Below, one piece after another: positions 1 through 10,313 of a DNA stretch of 64,000 nucleotides. Each line of letters begins with the position of its first letter. Position 1 is the stretch's first letter. The notes below the pieces were generated by a model. It was given only the letters and a program-made list of their open reading frames with translations, was not told the origin of the DNA and searched no databases. The stretch comes from Micropterix aruncella. Taxonomy: Eukaryota; Arthropoda; Insecta; Lepidoptera; Micropterigidae. The translations under genes and the position numbers were made by a program. Location of the stretch: assembly GCA_944548615.1 (NCBI GenBank), contig OX155952.1, positions 1,887,001 through 1,951,000 of the forward strand, in the 5' to 3' direction.

Positions 1-1130
1 TTAGCTAAAGTTCTGTACCCTTAGCTAAATAACTTAGTTAAATGGGTGTAAACAAACATTCCAAAATGACCGTTACATTATTTAGCTGTATTAGCCAAAC
101 TTCAGTTAAACTAGCTGAAGTTTGTCTATTAATAACTAAACTACAGATTTTACCTAAAGTTTGATAGGTAATAGCTAAACTACTTAGGTATTCCAACTGA
201 CCCAATTCAGCTTTAGCTGGATTAGCTAAAGTTCTGTACCCTTAGCTAAATAACTTAGTTAAATGGGTGTAAACAAACATTCCAAAATGACCGTTACATT
301 ATTTAGCTGTATTAGCCAAACTTCAGTTAAACTAGCTGAAGTTTGTCTATTAATAACTAAACTACAGATTTTACCTAAAGTTTGATAGGTAATAGCTAAA
401 CTACTTAGGTATTCCAACTGACCCAATTCAGCTTTAGCTGGATTAGCTAAAGTTCTGTACCCTTAGCTAAATAACTTAGTTAAATGGGTGTAAACAAACA
501 TTCCAAAATGACCGTTACATTATTTAGCTGTATTAGCCAAACTTCAGTTAAACTAGCTGAAGTTTGTCTATTAATAACTAAACTACAGATTTTACCTAAA
601 GTTTGATAGGTAATAGCTAAACTACTTAGGTATTCCAACTGACCCAATTCAGCTTTAGCTGGATTAGCTAAAGTTCTGTACCCTTAGCTAAATAACTTAG
701 TTAAATGGGTGTAAACAAACATTCCAAAATGACCGTTACATTATTTAGCTGTATTAGCCAAACTTCAGTTAAACTAGCTGAAGTTTGTCTATTAATAACT
801 AAACTACAGATTTTACCTAAAGTTTGATAGGTAATAGCTAAACTACTTAGGTATTCCAACTGACCCAATTCAGCTTTAGCTGGATTAGCTAAAGTTCTGT
901 ACCCTTAGCTAAATAACTTAGTTAAATGGGTGTAAACAAACATTCCAAAGTGACCGTTACATTATTTAGCTGTATTAGCCAAACTTCAGTTAAACTAGCT
1001 GAAGTTTGTCTATTAATAACTAAACTACAGATTTTACCTAAAGCTTGATAGGTAATACCTAAACTACTTAGGTATTCCAACTAAACACTTCAGCTCTCTT
1101 TGCCGAAGTTTATTTATCATTTGCTAAACA
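1..1130. repeat. 221-bp satellite array, 5 copies
   Basis: The motif TTAGCTAAAGTTCTGTACCC recurs at 1, 222, 443, 664 and 885, an exact period of 221 bp. The copies are almost identical: the visible changes are a few single bases in the last copy, which decays after about 1080. The array runs off the left edge of the window, so its true length is unknown. Each unit is itself full of TTTAGCT/AGCTAAA heptamers in both orientations. The decayed end merges into the promoter region of the SAM-domain gene. Confidence 0.97.
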
Positions 1131-1148
1131 GTTCAGCTAGTAGTTGAG

Positions 1149-1156
1149 TATATAAG
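1149..1156 (+). promoter_or_regulatory. possible TATA box of the SAM-domain gene
   Basis: TATATAAG lies just past the end of the 221-bp array and about 400 bp upstream of the start codon at 1555. The stretch between (about 1200-1550) is GC- and CpG-rich compared with its surroundings, as expected for a promoter-proximal 5' UTR. A second intron in the 5' UTR cannot be excluded. The transcription start is inferred, not seen. Confidence 0.4.
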
Positions 1157-1554
1157 CATGATTTTCTTTTGGCGGCTCATTATTCCTAGGCATTACAAGT
1201 GAATAAACGTGAGAGACGTCGTATTTACTACGTATTTCAACCGTTTGGTTGTCGCACGTCGCGTCGCCAAAAAGTGGGAGACGAAGAAGAACGGGTCGTC
1301 GGTCGTTCGATCCGGTTATTTGCTTGACACAGCCAGTCAGTGAGAACCACAGACACGCGGAAATTGGCGACAGCATCGCGGCGACGTTCATTCGACTACA
1401 TTTCAAGAAATCGCGAATCGCGAGGCGTTTCGGCGGAAACGCGTGAAATATTTCGCCGGCACGTTTGTGACTGTAAAACCGTGCAGCATGCTCGAAGAAC
1501 AAGCCTCGAAGCAAATCGAACGATCGGAAAAATCTTGTGTTGTTGTGATTCAAA

Positions 1555-2648
1555 ATGGCGGATCAATCGGTGGAGGACCTACTGGATTCTTGGGGAATGT
1601 CAAAATATAAGGACAATTTTAAAAGTAAGTACCTACTTCCTAAGTCTTTTATAAATATTCCTTTTAGCATACTATTCTGTGTTTTCGCGTTCCATTCTTT
1701 AACGTCACCCGACTATATTCACCACGCTTATTCCGAATCTGCAAAATCTTTATTCGGTGTCAATAAATAAGCGAGAAATAGGCAGTAAAGCGTCAAACCC
1801 ATACATTTCAGTAGGTTTGGTTAGTTTTTTACTTTCCCGGGTACCACTGGTAGGGAAAGTATTGTGATCGTGCGGGAAAAAAAATTAGATAACGACGGAT
1901 ATATCCATTTTGAGACCCCAAGACGATTAAGACCATTTCCAGAAAAATGTCTGTCTATGTCTGTATGTATGTCTGTATGTAATCTCTCACGATACTGCCG
2001 AGCCGTTGAACCGATTGATTTGAAATTTAGTATATAGGCATAGTCTCACCTGGAATGCACCCATTAGTTTTTGTCTGTCAACTGTCAAACCAAACTGTCA
2101 CTGTTAAAAATTGACAGTAACTATATCTCACCGAAAATTACTTGTGATATATCATTTTTTTATTAAAAAAATAGGTTTGTTTTTTATAGGCTTTTATAAT
2201 TTCACCTGTAGGTATGTACCTCACTAAGTTACTTTTCTGACGACTCAGCTTACATTATTTTACCTTTATTCTAGAGGAAGGTGTCACGTTGGAGGCGCTG
2301 CATGTTCTATCCAAGGACCACATTAATCGTCTCGTGCCGTGGGTCAAAGTTAAGGGTACGGAGTATAAGTCACACACAATACTTACCGAGGATGTAGATG
2401 ATTTAGGAGGTGTTACTTTCATGGTAATTAGAAATATTTATATGTATAGCGACGAAAGGGTAATTTTTGAATGTGCTATGTTTAATACATTGGAATTTGA
2501 TGATCATTTTAATAGCTTTGAAGTTGCGGTTCCCGATAATGAGAAAAAAAAAATAATTTTCTATGATTCACTTGCATGCCATGTTCCAAATAATATTACA
2601 ATCTTGTCTAGCGGGCAGAGATTTATAACACTAAGGTCTCAGTTGTAA
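1555..2648 (+). CDS. SAM-domain protein, two exons (1555..1624, 2275..2648)
   Basis: Exon 1 starts at ATG 1555 (context CAAAATGG) and ends at 1624 before a strong donor (A|GTAAGT). Exon 2 begins at 2275 after TTTATTCTAG. Joining them keeps the frame and gives 147 residues plus stop. Residues about 5-50 read as one SAM domain cut by the intron: SVEDLLDSWGMSKYKDNF in exon 1, then a second half with EALHVLSKDHINRLVP. SAM domains bind other SAM domains, other proteins or RNA. The C-terminal part (about residues 55-147) is a beta-rich globular segment with FDDHFNSFEV. From memory it resembles the C-terminal domain of uncharacterised, often transposon-associated animal proteins, but I could not check this. 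The 650-bp intron carries a degraded interspersed repeat at about 1820-2050. No clear AATAAA follows the stop. The gene could be a host gene or the cargo of a mobile element bounded by the TTTAGCT arrays. The gene structure is well supported; the function is unknown. Confidence 0.75.
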
Positions 2649-2792
2649 TTTAAAGGTGTGCATGTTTCGAATCACATAATTATTGTATTGTCTTACCAGA
2701 GAAAAATAATAGCGAGCAACAACTTTTTCTGTGAATAATATGTTTGTTGCACTTCCAGATTGTTTGGTGTTATGATATGAAGACTCTGTGGC

Positions 2793-2910
2793 CGACAAGC
2801 TTCATTTCTGACGTCCGATGAACCTTGTAAAATTTAAACTGCCCTTTGCTAGCACAAATTCTAAAAAATAATTTGATAAGGTCCCCGGACGTCAGAAATG
2901 AAACATGTCG
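2793..2910. repeat. small foldback element
   Basis: CGACAAGCTTCATTTCTGAC at 2793 is matched in reverse complement by the sequence ending at 2910, giving arms of about 25 bp and a loop of about 70 bp. It looks like a short MITE or foldback lying 3' of the SAM gene. There is no coding potential. Confidence 0.7.
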
Positions 2911-2961
2911 ACCGTACGTAAAGTTGCCGATTGAATTTGTAATACAAGGTATGCAAAAAGA

Positions 2962-3465
2962 TGTACTGATTTCATTCGACCTTTCATAACAAACCGCTTT
3001 TACATACTGTACATCAATATTATTAATGTTTTTAAGTTTACGCTGTTATTTGGCATTATGTAATATTTTAATTTTAGGGATTACGGAATTGTACTGATTT
3101 CATTCAACCTTTCATAACAAACCGCTTTTACATACTGAACATAAATATTATTAATGTTTTTAAGTTTACGCTGTTCTTTGGCATTATGTAATATTTTAAT
3201 TTTAGGGATTACGGAATTGTACTGATTTCATTCGACCTTTCATAACAAACCGCTTTTACATACTGAACATAAATGTTATTAATGTTTTTAAGTTTACGCT
3301 GTTCTTTGGCATTATGTAATATTTTAATTTTAGGGATTACGGAATTGTACTGATTTCATTCGACCTTTCATAACAAACCGCTTTTACATACTGTACATAA
3401 ATATTATTAATGTTTTTAAGTTTACGCTGTTATTTGGCATTATGTAATATTTTAATTTTAGGGAC
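2962..3465. repeat. 128-bp tandem repeat, about 4 copies
   Basis: The string TGTACTGATTTCATTC recurs at 2962, 3090, 3218 and 3346, a period of 128 bp. The four units differ by only a few bases. Each unit ends in TTTTAATTTTAGGGA, which resembles a 3' splice site. The last unit abuts the foldback at 3469. Confidence 0.95.
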
Positions 3466-3468
3466 TAT

Positions 3469-3699
3469 CAGTGTATTTGATTTACATAAGTCGACGTTTC
3501 GCCTGCTATGTCACAGGCTTCATCAGGTACCAGAGTACGGGCACCGGGGTGTATCTGGTGCCCGTTGTACCAAACATCAAACTAAGTTGGAAGTTAGGTA
3601 CAATGGGCACCAGACGTCTGCTCCAGGAATTCCCGTGGTTCCTGATGAAGGCTTTGACGTAGCCGGCGAAACGTCGACTTATGCAAGTTAAATCCACTG
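3469..3699. repeat. foldback element, about 115-bp arms
   Basis: The left arm from 3469 (containing AAGTCGACGTTTCGCC) is matched in reverse complement by the right arm ending at 3699 (containing GGCGAAACGTCGACTT). The two arms meet near 3590 with almost no loop and match at roughly four of five positions. Open frames over this block on both strands are shadows of the palindrome. Confidence 0.9.
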
Positions 3700-3868
3700 T
3701 TAATCCGTAAAATAAAAGAAGTGAGCATTGTGATTGTATAAAACGGCTATATATGTGTAGGCGGAGCATCGTGTTCTAATTACACGACATATCGGCACCT
3801 TTCTGTAATAATGTGAGTTAAAAAAATAAATACAACTAAATGTTTATTTTCTTTGATTTCAGTCTCCT

Positions 3869-4128
3869 CAGCTGAAAGCAACGAAACGTCTAGTGAGATG
3901 TAGCCAACAAGTGAATTTTGAGCCCTCACTTACAGGCCTACTCGCTATTGTGGGCGAGTAAGCTTGGTACAGTAGTGCCCAGCTGAGAGTTCCCATCTGC
4001 TGATGTAGTAAGGACATAAAATATGTCCTTACTACATCAGCCAATAGGAATTCTCAGTTGGACAGTACTGTATGTGGGGCCCAGTTCATTTGGCTACATC
4101 TTACTAGATGTTTAGTTGTTTTCAGCTA
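3869..4128. repeat. foldback element with perfect core hairpin
   Basis: The outer arms (CTGAAAGCAACGAAACGTCT at about 3873, and its counterpart ending near 4126) are imperfect inverted repeats. The core at 4000-4018 and 4022-4040 pairs perfectly (CTGATGTAGTAAGGACATA), with a loop of about three bases. The right end runs straight into the TTTAGCT array. Confidence 0.9.
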
Positions 4129-4139
4129 AACAGCGTAGC

Positions 4140-4735
4140 TGTGAAACCCAAACAATTTAGGTACACTTACAAACGTAGTTTAGCTACGTATAACTGAACA
4201 GTTTGGCTATCTACTAATAAACACTTTAGCTATGTATTACTGAACACTTTAGCTATCTTCTACTGAACAGTTTAGCTACCCACTACTGAACAGTTTGGCT
4301 ATCTACTACTAAACACTTTACCTATGTATTACTGAACACTTTAGCTATCTATTACTGAACACTTAGCTATCTATTACTGAACACTTTAGCTATCTATTAC
4401 TGTACACTTTAGCTATCTTCTACTGAAGTTTAGCTACCCACTACTGAACAGTTTGGCTATCTACTACTAAACACTTTACCTATGTATTACTGAACACTTT
4501 AGCTATCTATTACTGAACACTTAGCTATGTATTACTGAACACTTTAGCTATCTATTACTGTACACTGAAGCTATCTACTACTGAACAGTTTATCTATCTG
4601 CTACTGAACAGTTTTGTAAAATTTTAGCTCTTTTCGTTTAGCTGTGGTACCTAATTGTTTAGGTGTCACCACAGCAGCTAAACTGTTTTGTAATTATTTA
4701 CTGAATCTTCGGTAACTAGTTACAAAACAGTTTTT
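4140..4735. repeat. short-unit TTTAGCT array
   Basis: About twenty degenerate units of 22-33 bp follow the pattern ACTGAACACTTTAGCTATCT. A higher-order repeat of several units is visible between about 4255 and 4560. The heptamer TTTAGCT/AGCTAAA is shared with the 221-bp array on the other side of the SAM gene. Two inverted repeats close the array: 4636-4684 (GTTTAGCTGTGG paired with CCACAGCAGCTAAAC) and 4686-4730 (GTTTTGTAA paired with TTACAAAAC). Confidence 0.9.
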
Positions 4736-4736
4736 T

Positions 4737-5150
4737 CAGTGTATAGAGCGGGTGGTTGCGGACCTTACGGCGACTGCTCTTGAAACGACCATCGGCTATC
4801 CGATCCTGGGTGAACAGCCGGGCAAAGGACGCTGAGGTCCGCGATAGATCCGGTAAACACCGTTTCACCGCTTCGTAAGGGAGAGGACCGCGCAAGCGAC
4901 CTCGAACTCGTAACCAATCGAGAGATCGGAGTAATCTGGTCACAATTGGAAGTAAGGGCGTGAGTGTAGGCCCGCCGGGTAACACTCCTGGCTATCTCGC
5001 GGTTAAGGCGTTGGCCTCTTACGGTCTTGTGGCGGAGCTAGATGGTGGACTGTTTTGTCCTCAAGTCTCCTGCGCTCACTCCAGGGAGTTAAAACGACTA
5101 GTCGTTAAAACTTCCTGAGGTGACGGGCTCGCCGCTGTAGTCGACAACCT
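4737..5150 (+). repeat. GC-rich 14-bp-TSD repeat, copy 1 (truncated)
   Basis: This is the first of eleven copies of a GC-rich interspersed repeat. It keeps the end with GACGGGCTCGCC and GTCGACAAC but lacks the first third seen in full copies, starting at TATAGAGCGGG. Loss of one end with retention of the other is what target-primed reverse transcription would give. It carries no conserved reading frame. The minus-strand open frame over 4716-4985 is not shared by other copies. Confidence 0.85.
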
Positions 5151-5440
5151 TAGTTGTGTGTCTGGGTAAATTCCTCCACGATAGCACCCAAACGCTTCAT
5201 CCGATTAAGTTGAATTTAGCATGCAGGCATCAATTGATCATGGCAAGAGTTGAAAAGCTGTGGTTGAATTCGGTCCACCAGGGAAGGGGGCGCGCTGGTC
5301 ATACTTCAATCTCGAAATATTGTACTTGGAAACTTGAAATTAGGTACACAGATTCGTCTTTGGGCCGAAACAACAATGTGAAAGAAGCATGGGCGTTTTG
5401 GTACCCATATCCAATCAAGATGAGTCATGCATAGCATAGT
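5151..5440 (+). repeat. interspersed repeat shared with 49.9 kb
   Basis: The segment with ATTCCTCCACGATAG, GCATGCAGGCATCA and TCATGGCAAGAG reappears at about 49920-50170 with roughly 75-80 percent identity by eye. It is an old dispersed repeat of unknown class. The 92-codon open frame across it is not kept in the second copy. Confidence 0.75.
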
Positions 5441-7302
5441 CATGCATGCACGTTGGATAGCTCTTTTCAAGTGAATATAAACATACTATCACGACAAACC
5501 TATAGAAGTTGGCCGTTTTAAAATATACCCTCCAGAAGATACTGAATTTTCAACTCGAAATAGATTATAAAAAATCATATCTCCGATTCAGCGTGACCGA
5601 TTTTGATATTAGCGCAGATTTTAAGCTAAAAACACACCTAGTTAATAAAGAAAATAACACCAAAATCGGTCAAGTGGTTTTAAAGTTAGGTGGATCCATC
5701 TAACTAATAAAAAAAAACTATACAAATACATCGATTGATATATCATATTCAAGCAAGATTTTTACTGTTATTACTATTAAACCTGAGTGTAAGTAAGCAG
5801 ATGACTAGTAACGCAGCAACCGGTATTGCGTTCCCTCCCCCGCTCCCGGCGGGAAGGTTATTAATAATTTACGAATACGTCGGTTTCGGTTCGGATTTTG
5901 TTTTTTATTTTGATTTCGTTTTCGATTTTGATTTCGAATTCATCATCATCATTATCATCATCGGGGGGGGGGGGGGTTAAAGGGTAGCTCTAGGTTGGGG
6001 GGGGTGGAAAGATTTATGAAATTAATATTCAGATGAATTAAGTTCCTGGCTATTTGACATGAAAGTCTTGGGGTGACACAACCGATTTTCTTATCTTAGT
6101 TATTTACGCACAATTCACACTTTACAACTGACACAGACGAATCTACGTTGGTACAGGCTTCAGCGTAGTTAAGCAGATTTTGCATATAACCTTTTTAAGC
6201 ATTTTATTTAGGGAATACATTTATTCTTATTCTTATAGTAGTACCACGTAAATCCCTCATTATTTGCTTTCGAATTTCAGCGGCGAATGCTCGTCACTGC
6301 TCACTTTAATTGTCAGAAAGACTCTCTTTTCTACGAATCATTCATATTTATAGCACCGACTCAGATAATAAGATCATACCGCCCGCGTTCACCGACGTCG
6401 CGCAACATTGATATCCTGCCGAGCGAATGATTGGCCACGGCCAGTGGAAGAGCTTCGCCAATTTGCGATATTTATCAAAGAAAATAACCCTTAGTGAGAG
6501 ACGTTCATGGGTATACTGGGCCACTCAAAAAAAATCCAAAAATTAGACTAACGCCATTTTACATTATGTAGGTTTACAGGAGTCATAATCAGTTTAATTC
6601 CCGTCATAAAATAGGTTAATATAAATAGTAATACATTTAATACATAGTAATTTGCCAAAAAAGAAAGAGTAAATACGTATATAATAATATTTTTACAGCA
6701 TTTTTCTTGCGAAGCAGATTCCATTAGATTTGTGTGGATTTTATCACCCTACTAGATTATATTCCTGTTCTGGGGTGACAGTTTTTAAAACAATGTGAAT
6801 GCTTTTATTTTGTATTTCTTTATCCACCCTAGTCGTGTCCATCCTAGAACGGGCTAGTCCGAGTTGGATGATAGAATCAAATAAGCAAAAGGTTAAGGTT
6901 TTGCCATTCGGTTCTTGTTATTTTTGTAAGCAAATCAATGTTTTATAATAATTAATTCTTAAGTAAATAAATAAATAAATAAATAATTCATTCATTCCGA
7001 TTGCTCATTCATTCTTAAAAACTAAAAGAAATTTGTTTCAATTAATAACTAACAATATATTACTAAATGTATAAAAAAAACAAATAAATTGACTAATAAA
7101 AAAAATATGTTAAAAAGGCTCCTTCTTTTTTTTCTCTTTATTTGAAATAACAACAGATTTACATCAGTCTTACGTACTAGAGATAATATTTCATGAAGTT
7201 ATTTGATTTAAATCTAAAAATGGTTTCTACTTATTATTATATACCTACATTGTAATACATTTCTAACATCTTAAATATTTTCTTTTAATTTCAGTTTCGT
7301 TT
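5441..7302. other. no gene seen; low-complexity tracts
   Basis: No supported gene. It contains a TTTTGATTTCG-rich run and an (ATC)n tract ending in a run of about 14 G at 5885-5978, and a (TAAA)n tract at about 6963-6986. The latter may be the 3' tail of the minus-strand LINE that follows. The ORF at 5509-5703 is AT-rich and unrecognised. Confidence 0.6.
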
Positions 7303-8179
7303 TTAATCTGTTATTTTTGCAGAGGCAAGTTGCTTGAATTGTGATTTACTTAGGAGCATACCATCAAAGCAATTTACAATGTGCACATATGAGTGCATTA
7401 TACGGGGCACTGGCGAGAATAGTGCGTTATTGGTTGAACAAAGCGGCGGGTGAAACACATCACAAAGACGAGTTCTATGGGTCGACGGAACTTTCAGCGG
7501 GAAACAACTAAGCAGATCAGGGCAGTCAAGCTTATGGCTAAAGAGTGAATTAATGAGGAGAAGATCTATAAGAGTACGTCTCGTCTTCAGAGATTGACAT
7601 TCAAAAAAGTGAGTTTGGGCGTTGTAATCCGCGAATTCAATTTCATTAACGAATTTGAAACGCATCCACCTCAGAACCGTACTCTGAACTCTTTCAATAT
7701 CAGAAACATATTGTTCATAACATGGATGCAAACTACGCTGCCAAACTCCAATCTACTCCGGACAAGCGATGTAAATTACAACGCGAAAATCCTTGAAAGG
7801 CTTCGTTACACTCCAAATAAATCCCAGCAACTGGTGACACCTGGAGGTCATTAGCTCGATGTGAGTATTGAAGTTAAGTTTACTATTATATGTTATACGC
7901 AAGTCTGTGAATTCCGAAACTCTTTCCAGTATATGTGCGTTAATATAATATTGGTAATGTGTAGGTGTAAGAGATCTAGAAAACGACATGGATTTGCATT
8001 TGTTTAGGTTCAAGTACAGTTTATTCGTTACGCAATACTGTTGTAAATTTATTAGCTCGGCTTGGATATCACAGCAGTCATTAGCAAAAGCAATAGAATT
8101 GAAAATTTCAAGGTCGTCAGCATAAAGTAAGAATTGCGATTTCCTGAAAAAAATTATTATATTATGCACATTAATGTAG
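7303..8179 (-). pseudogene. LINE reverse transcriptase fragment, frameshifted
   Basis: Read on the minus strand, 8169-7753 encodes the catalytic box LLYADDLEIF followed by a typical motif D/E stretch (NKLYLNLNKCKSMSF). After a frameshift near 7740 the thumb and C-terminal part continues to 7303 (SDIERVQSTVLRWMRFKF). The 5' half is missing, and a TTAA-target element begins where the RT reading stops at 8180. It belongs to the Jockey/I-like non-LTR group; the clade is uncertain. Confidence 0.85.
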
Positions 8180-8183
8180 TTAA

Positions 8184-8645
8184 CACGTTTAAAGCCAAAC
8201 TAAAAACCATGTTTAGCCCAGTGGGCCGCGGCGGACACCATCTGATTGGCAGTATAGCGCGTCCAAGGGGCCACGTCGGATACCATGTGTCCGACGCGAT
8301 CACAACCCTCGATCACTTCAGTACAGAAACGACAGCATTTCGACTGTTTTTACTAAGGCAAGTGACCCGCGCGACCCCACAGTACAACCTGACCACTTGG
8401 CATAAAAAAGGAAAGACGGTTGGACATTCTCGCAGGCCGAGACGGACACTGGTGTCTGCCATTTGACAACTCGGAATATAATAAGTAAATCGCTGTTTCC
8501 GTAAGTCACCCATTATTTTTGAGTTATGTACTGTTTTTTTTTGAGAAAAAGCACTAAGATTTTTGGACGATTCTAGATTTATTGCTGCGGCCCCGGGGGA
8601 AAGTATGCTGTCGGACACATGGTGTCCGTCATGGCGTTCAACGTG
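8184..8645. mobile_element. TTAA-flanked non-autonomous DNA element (piggyBac-like)
   Basis: The block is bounded by TTAA at 8180-8183 and 8646-8649. Its ends are inverted repeats, CACGTTTAAAGCCA and TGGCGTTCAACGTG. Inside each end lies GGACACCAT or ATGTGTCCGAC. TTAA target duplication is the hallmark of piggyBac transposases. No transposase frame is present. It sits against the broken end of a LINE, so it probably inserted into that LINE. Confidence 0.8.
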
Positions 8646-8649
8646 TTAA

Positions 8650-9226
8650 ATAGTAGCCTTTAATTTTAAATCTTATTATTTAGTAAAATTCCGATATTAA
8701 TGCTGTATATTTCTCGAATAAACAAATCAAGTAAAATTATCTACCAGTTGCTTTAAGGAACTCCTCAAAGCAGCTGTTGGCAACCGCCAAAAGCTATTTT
8801 CATGTAAAACAGCAAAGACTTATTATGCAATATTCTATACATCCCCTATACATAAATGCCCGCGAATATATCACGCCGAGATTGGCGTCATTTATATGAG
8901 TATTTATGAAGATTTTAAGTGCAGTGCGTGTTCGACGTGACGGGCGGCATCGCGGTTTTGCGGCACCGGGAATCAAAGCAACACGTCAAGCCATTATCTA
9001 AGGACGTAACGAGCATGACGCAACGGGAGGAGCATAATGAATATACTTTTTGCATCGAAAGTATTAATTAATTATCTGTGGCACGCGACGCCACTGTTTC
9101 GCCAGAGCGGGGATCGTCAACCAATATCTGCACGAGCGACGCGCCGCAGCGCACAGAGGTTAGTTTTCAGGCGAAAACGGAAGGAATACGGGTTTTTTTA
9201 CGCATCTGATTTTTTGACCACATCTA
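8650..9226. other. no gene seen
   Basis: AT-rich to mixed sequence without a recognisable frame or repeat. The short frame at 9037-9243 runs into the neighbouring MITE and is not supported. Confidence 0.5.
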
Positions 9227-9558
9227 CACCGAGAAAAATATAACGATGTAATACACGGAAATACGCATGTTTTAACAAGGGTTACGTATATAACTGGGAA
9301 AATGGTCCATACGTATCAATTAACATGACGCGTAACGGTGTTGGCGTGACGGTAGTTACCGTATCGTAACGTTAAAACATAATTTTATTTCATTACGTTG
9401 GGATCTCGCATCTAACATGACAGCATGTAGTAGTATACGTACGGTCATAGTCAGACATATAAATCATGTTGAAACTACAGTATACTGTTATGTCCGCATT
9501 AACCGTAAGGACAATGTAGATACATATAATCTAGTAATGGAGTTTCAACAAAATTCAG
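9227..9558. mobile_element. CACYGAGAAAAAT-ended MITE, partial copy
   Basis: It begins CACCGAGAAAAATATAACG and contains AACATGACGCGTAACGG and GTTAAAACATAA. The same sequence occurs in full at 36294-36728 on the other strand, split at 24942-26862, and in pieces near 19.7-20.8 kb. This copy loses similarity after about 9558 and so lacks its second end. Confidence 0.75.
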
Positions 9559-9616
9559 TTTTCAATCTCGTATACCGGTTGGTATACGTGTTTGAAAACT
9601 TAATTAGTGTAATAGC

Positions 9617-9960
9617 AGGTGTTGTCAGTTGCTTAGTAACAGAAGAGGCAGAAAATGAAATACGACAAAGAAAAATAAAATTGTGGGTTATAGAATTAAC
9701 TCAAAAAGACTTTGGTTAGAGGGTTTCATACATTATTTCCTGGCTTGCTAGAGGACGATGAGGGTTTTTTAAATATTTCAATATGAGTCCTCTCAAGTTT
9801 AGGCAGCTGTTGGGTTTACTAGAATTGCATATGCAAAACTATGCAAAACACAAGATATCGAGAGCCGCCCGCGCCATACCATTATATTGCACTATTGCGA
9901 CCATTATATTGCGCGGCACAACCGATGCGTCATAGACCGATGCGTGACATGTATGGAGAT
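9617..9960 (+). pseudogene. Harbinger/PIF-like transposase remnant
   Basis: Frame-shifted reading gives the N-terminal region typical of PIF/Harbinger (ALP1-like) transposases: ENEIRQRKIKLWV, then GFHTLFPGLLEDDEGF in another frame, then FKYFNMSPLKFRQLLGLL. At least two frameshifts and stops break it. The DDE catalytic core is not seen downstream. The family match is from remembered consensus (Leu-Phe-x-x-Leu, Arg/Asn-Met-Ser-Pro, Leu-Leu) and is reasonably specific. Confidence 0.65.
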
Positions 9961-10313
9961 GCTGACGCTACGCGTTCAATTATGAAGCAGTCTGACCATA
10001 TGTTTCGAGTTCGTTATTGCATCCACTGGCTACTGATGTATTTTCAGCTTTTCCAAAACACTTTAGGGGTACTAATTAAAATTACAACTTTCCTAGGACG
10101 CCAGCGCCAGTTGTCCCAAATTCTGGCCTACTGACTGTACGCTGGAATTCTATGGCCACAATACTGTCTGATCTGACAGTATCAGCTTTTCCAAAACTCT
10201 TGCACTTTTTTGTCGCTGGCTCTTGGCCTATAACTTCATACAAAGAATCCTAAAATTCGATGAGTTCGGCGCGTGCGCCTCTTTCGGCGCTTTTAGGTGT
10301 GCATTCACTTTAA

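Noticed and set aside
3410..3769. Overlapping frames of 60-93 codons on both strands
   Set aside because: They are shadows of the palindrome at 3469-3699; the plus and minus peptides resemble each other for that reason.
3858..3905. Possible third exon of the SAM gene (acceptor TTTGATTTCAG, peptide SSAESNETSSEM and stop)
   Set aside because: The frame would be compatible with exon 1, but the whole segment is the left arm of the foldback at 3869-4128, so the match to a coding exon is most likely chance.
4716..5150. RNA polymerase III A and B boxes in the GC-rich repeat (TGGCGGAGCTAG, GGGTTCGCCC)
   Set aside because: The boxes are about 95 bp apart and near the retained end, not near the 5' end, so a tRNA-derived SINE head is not supported.
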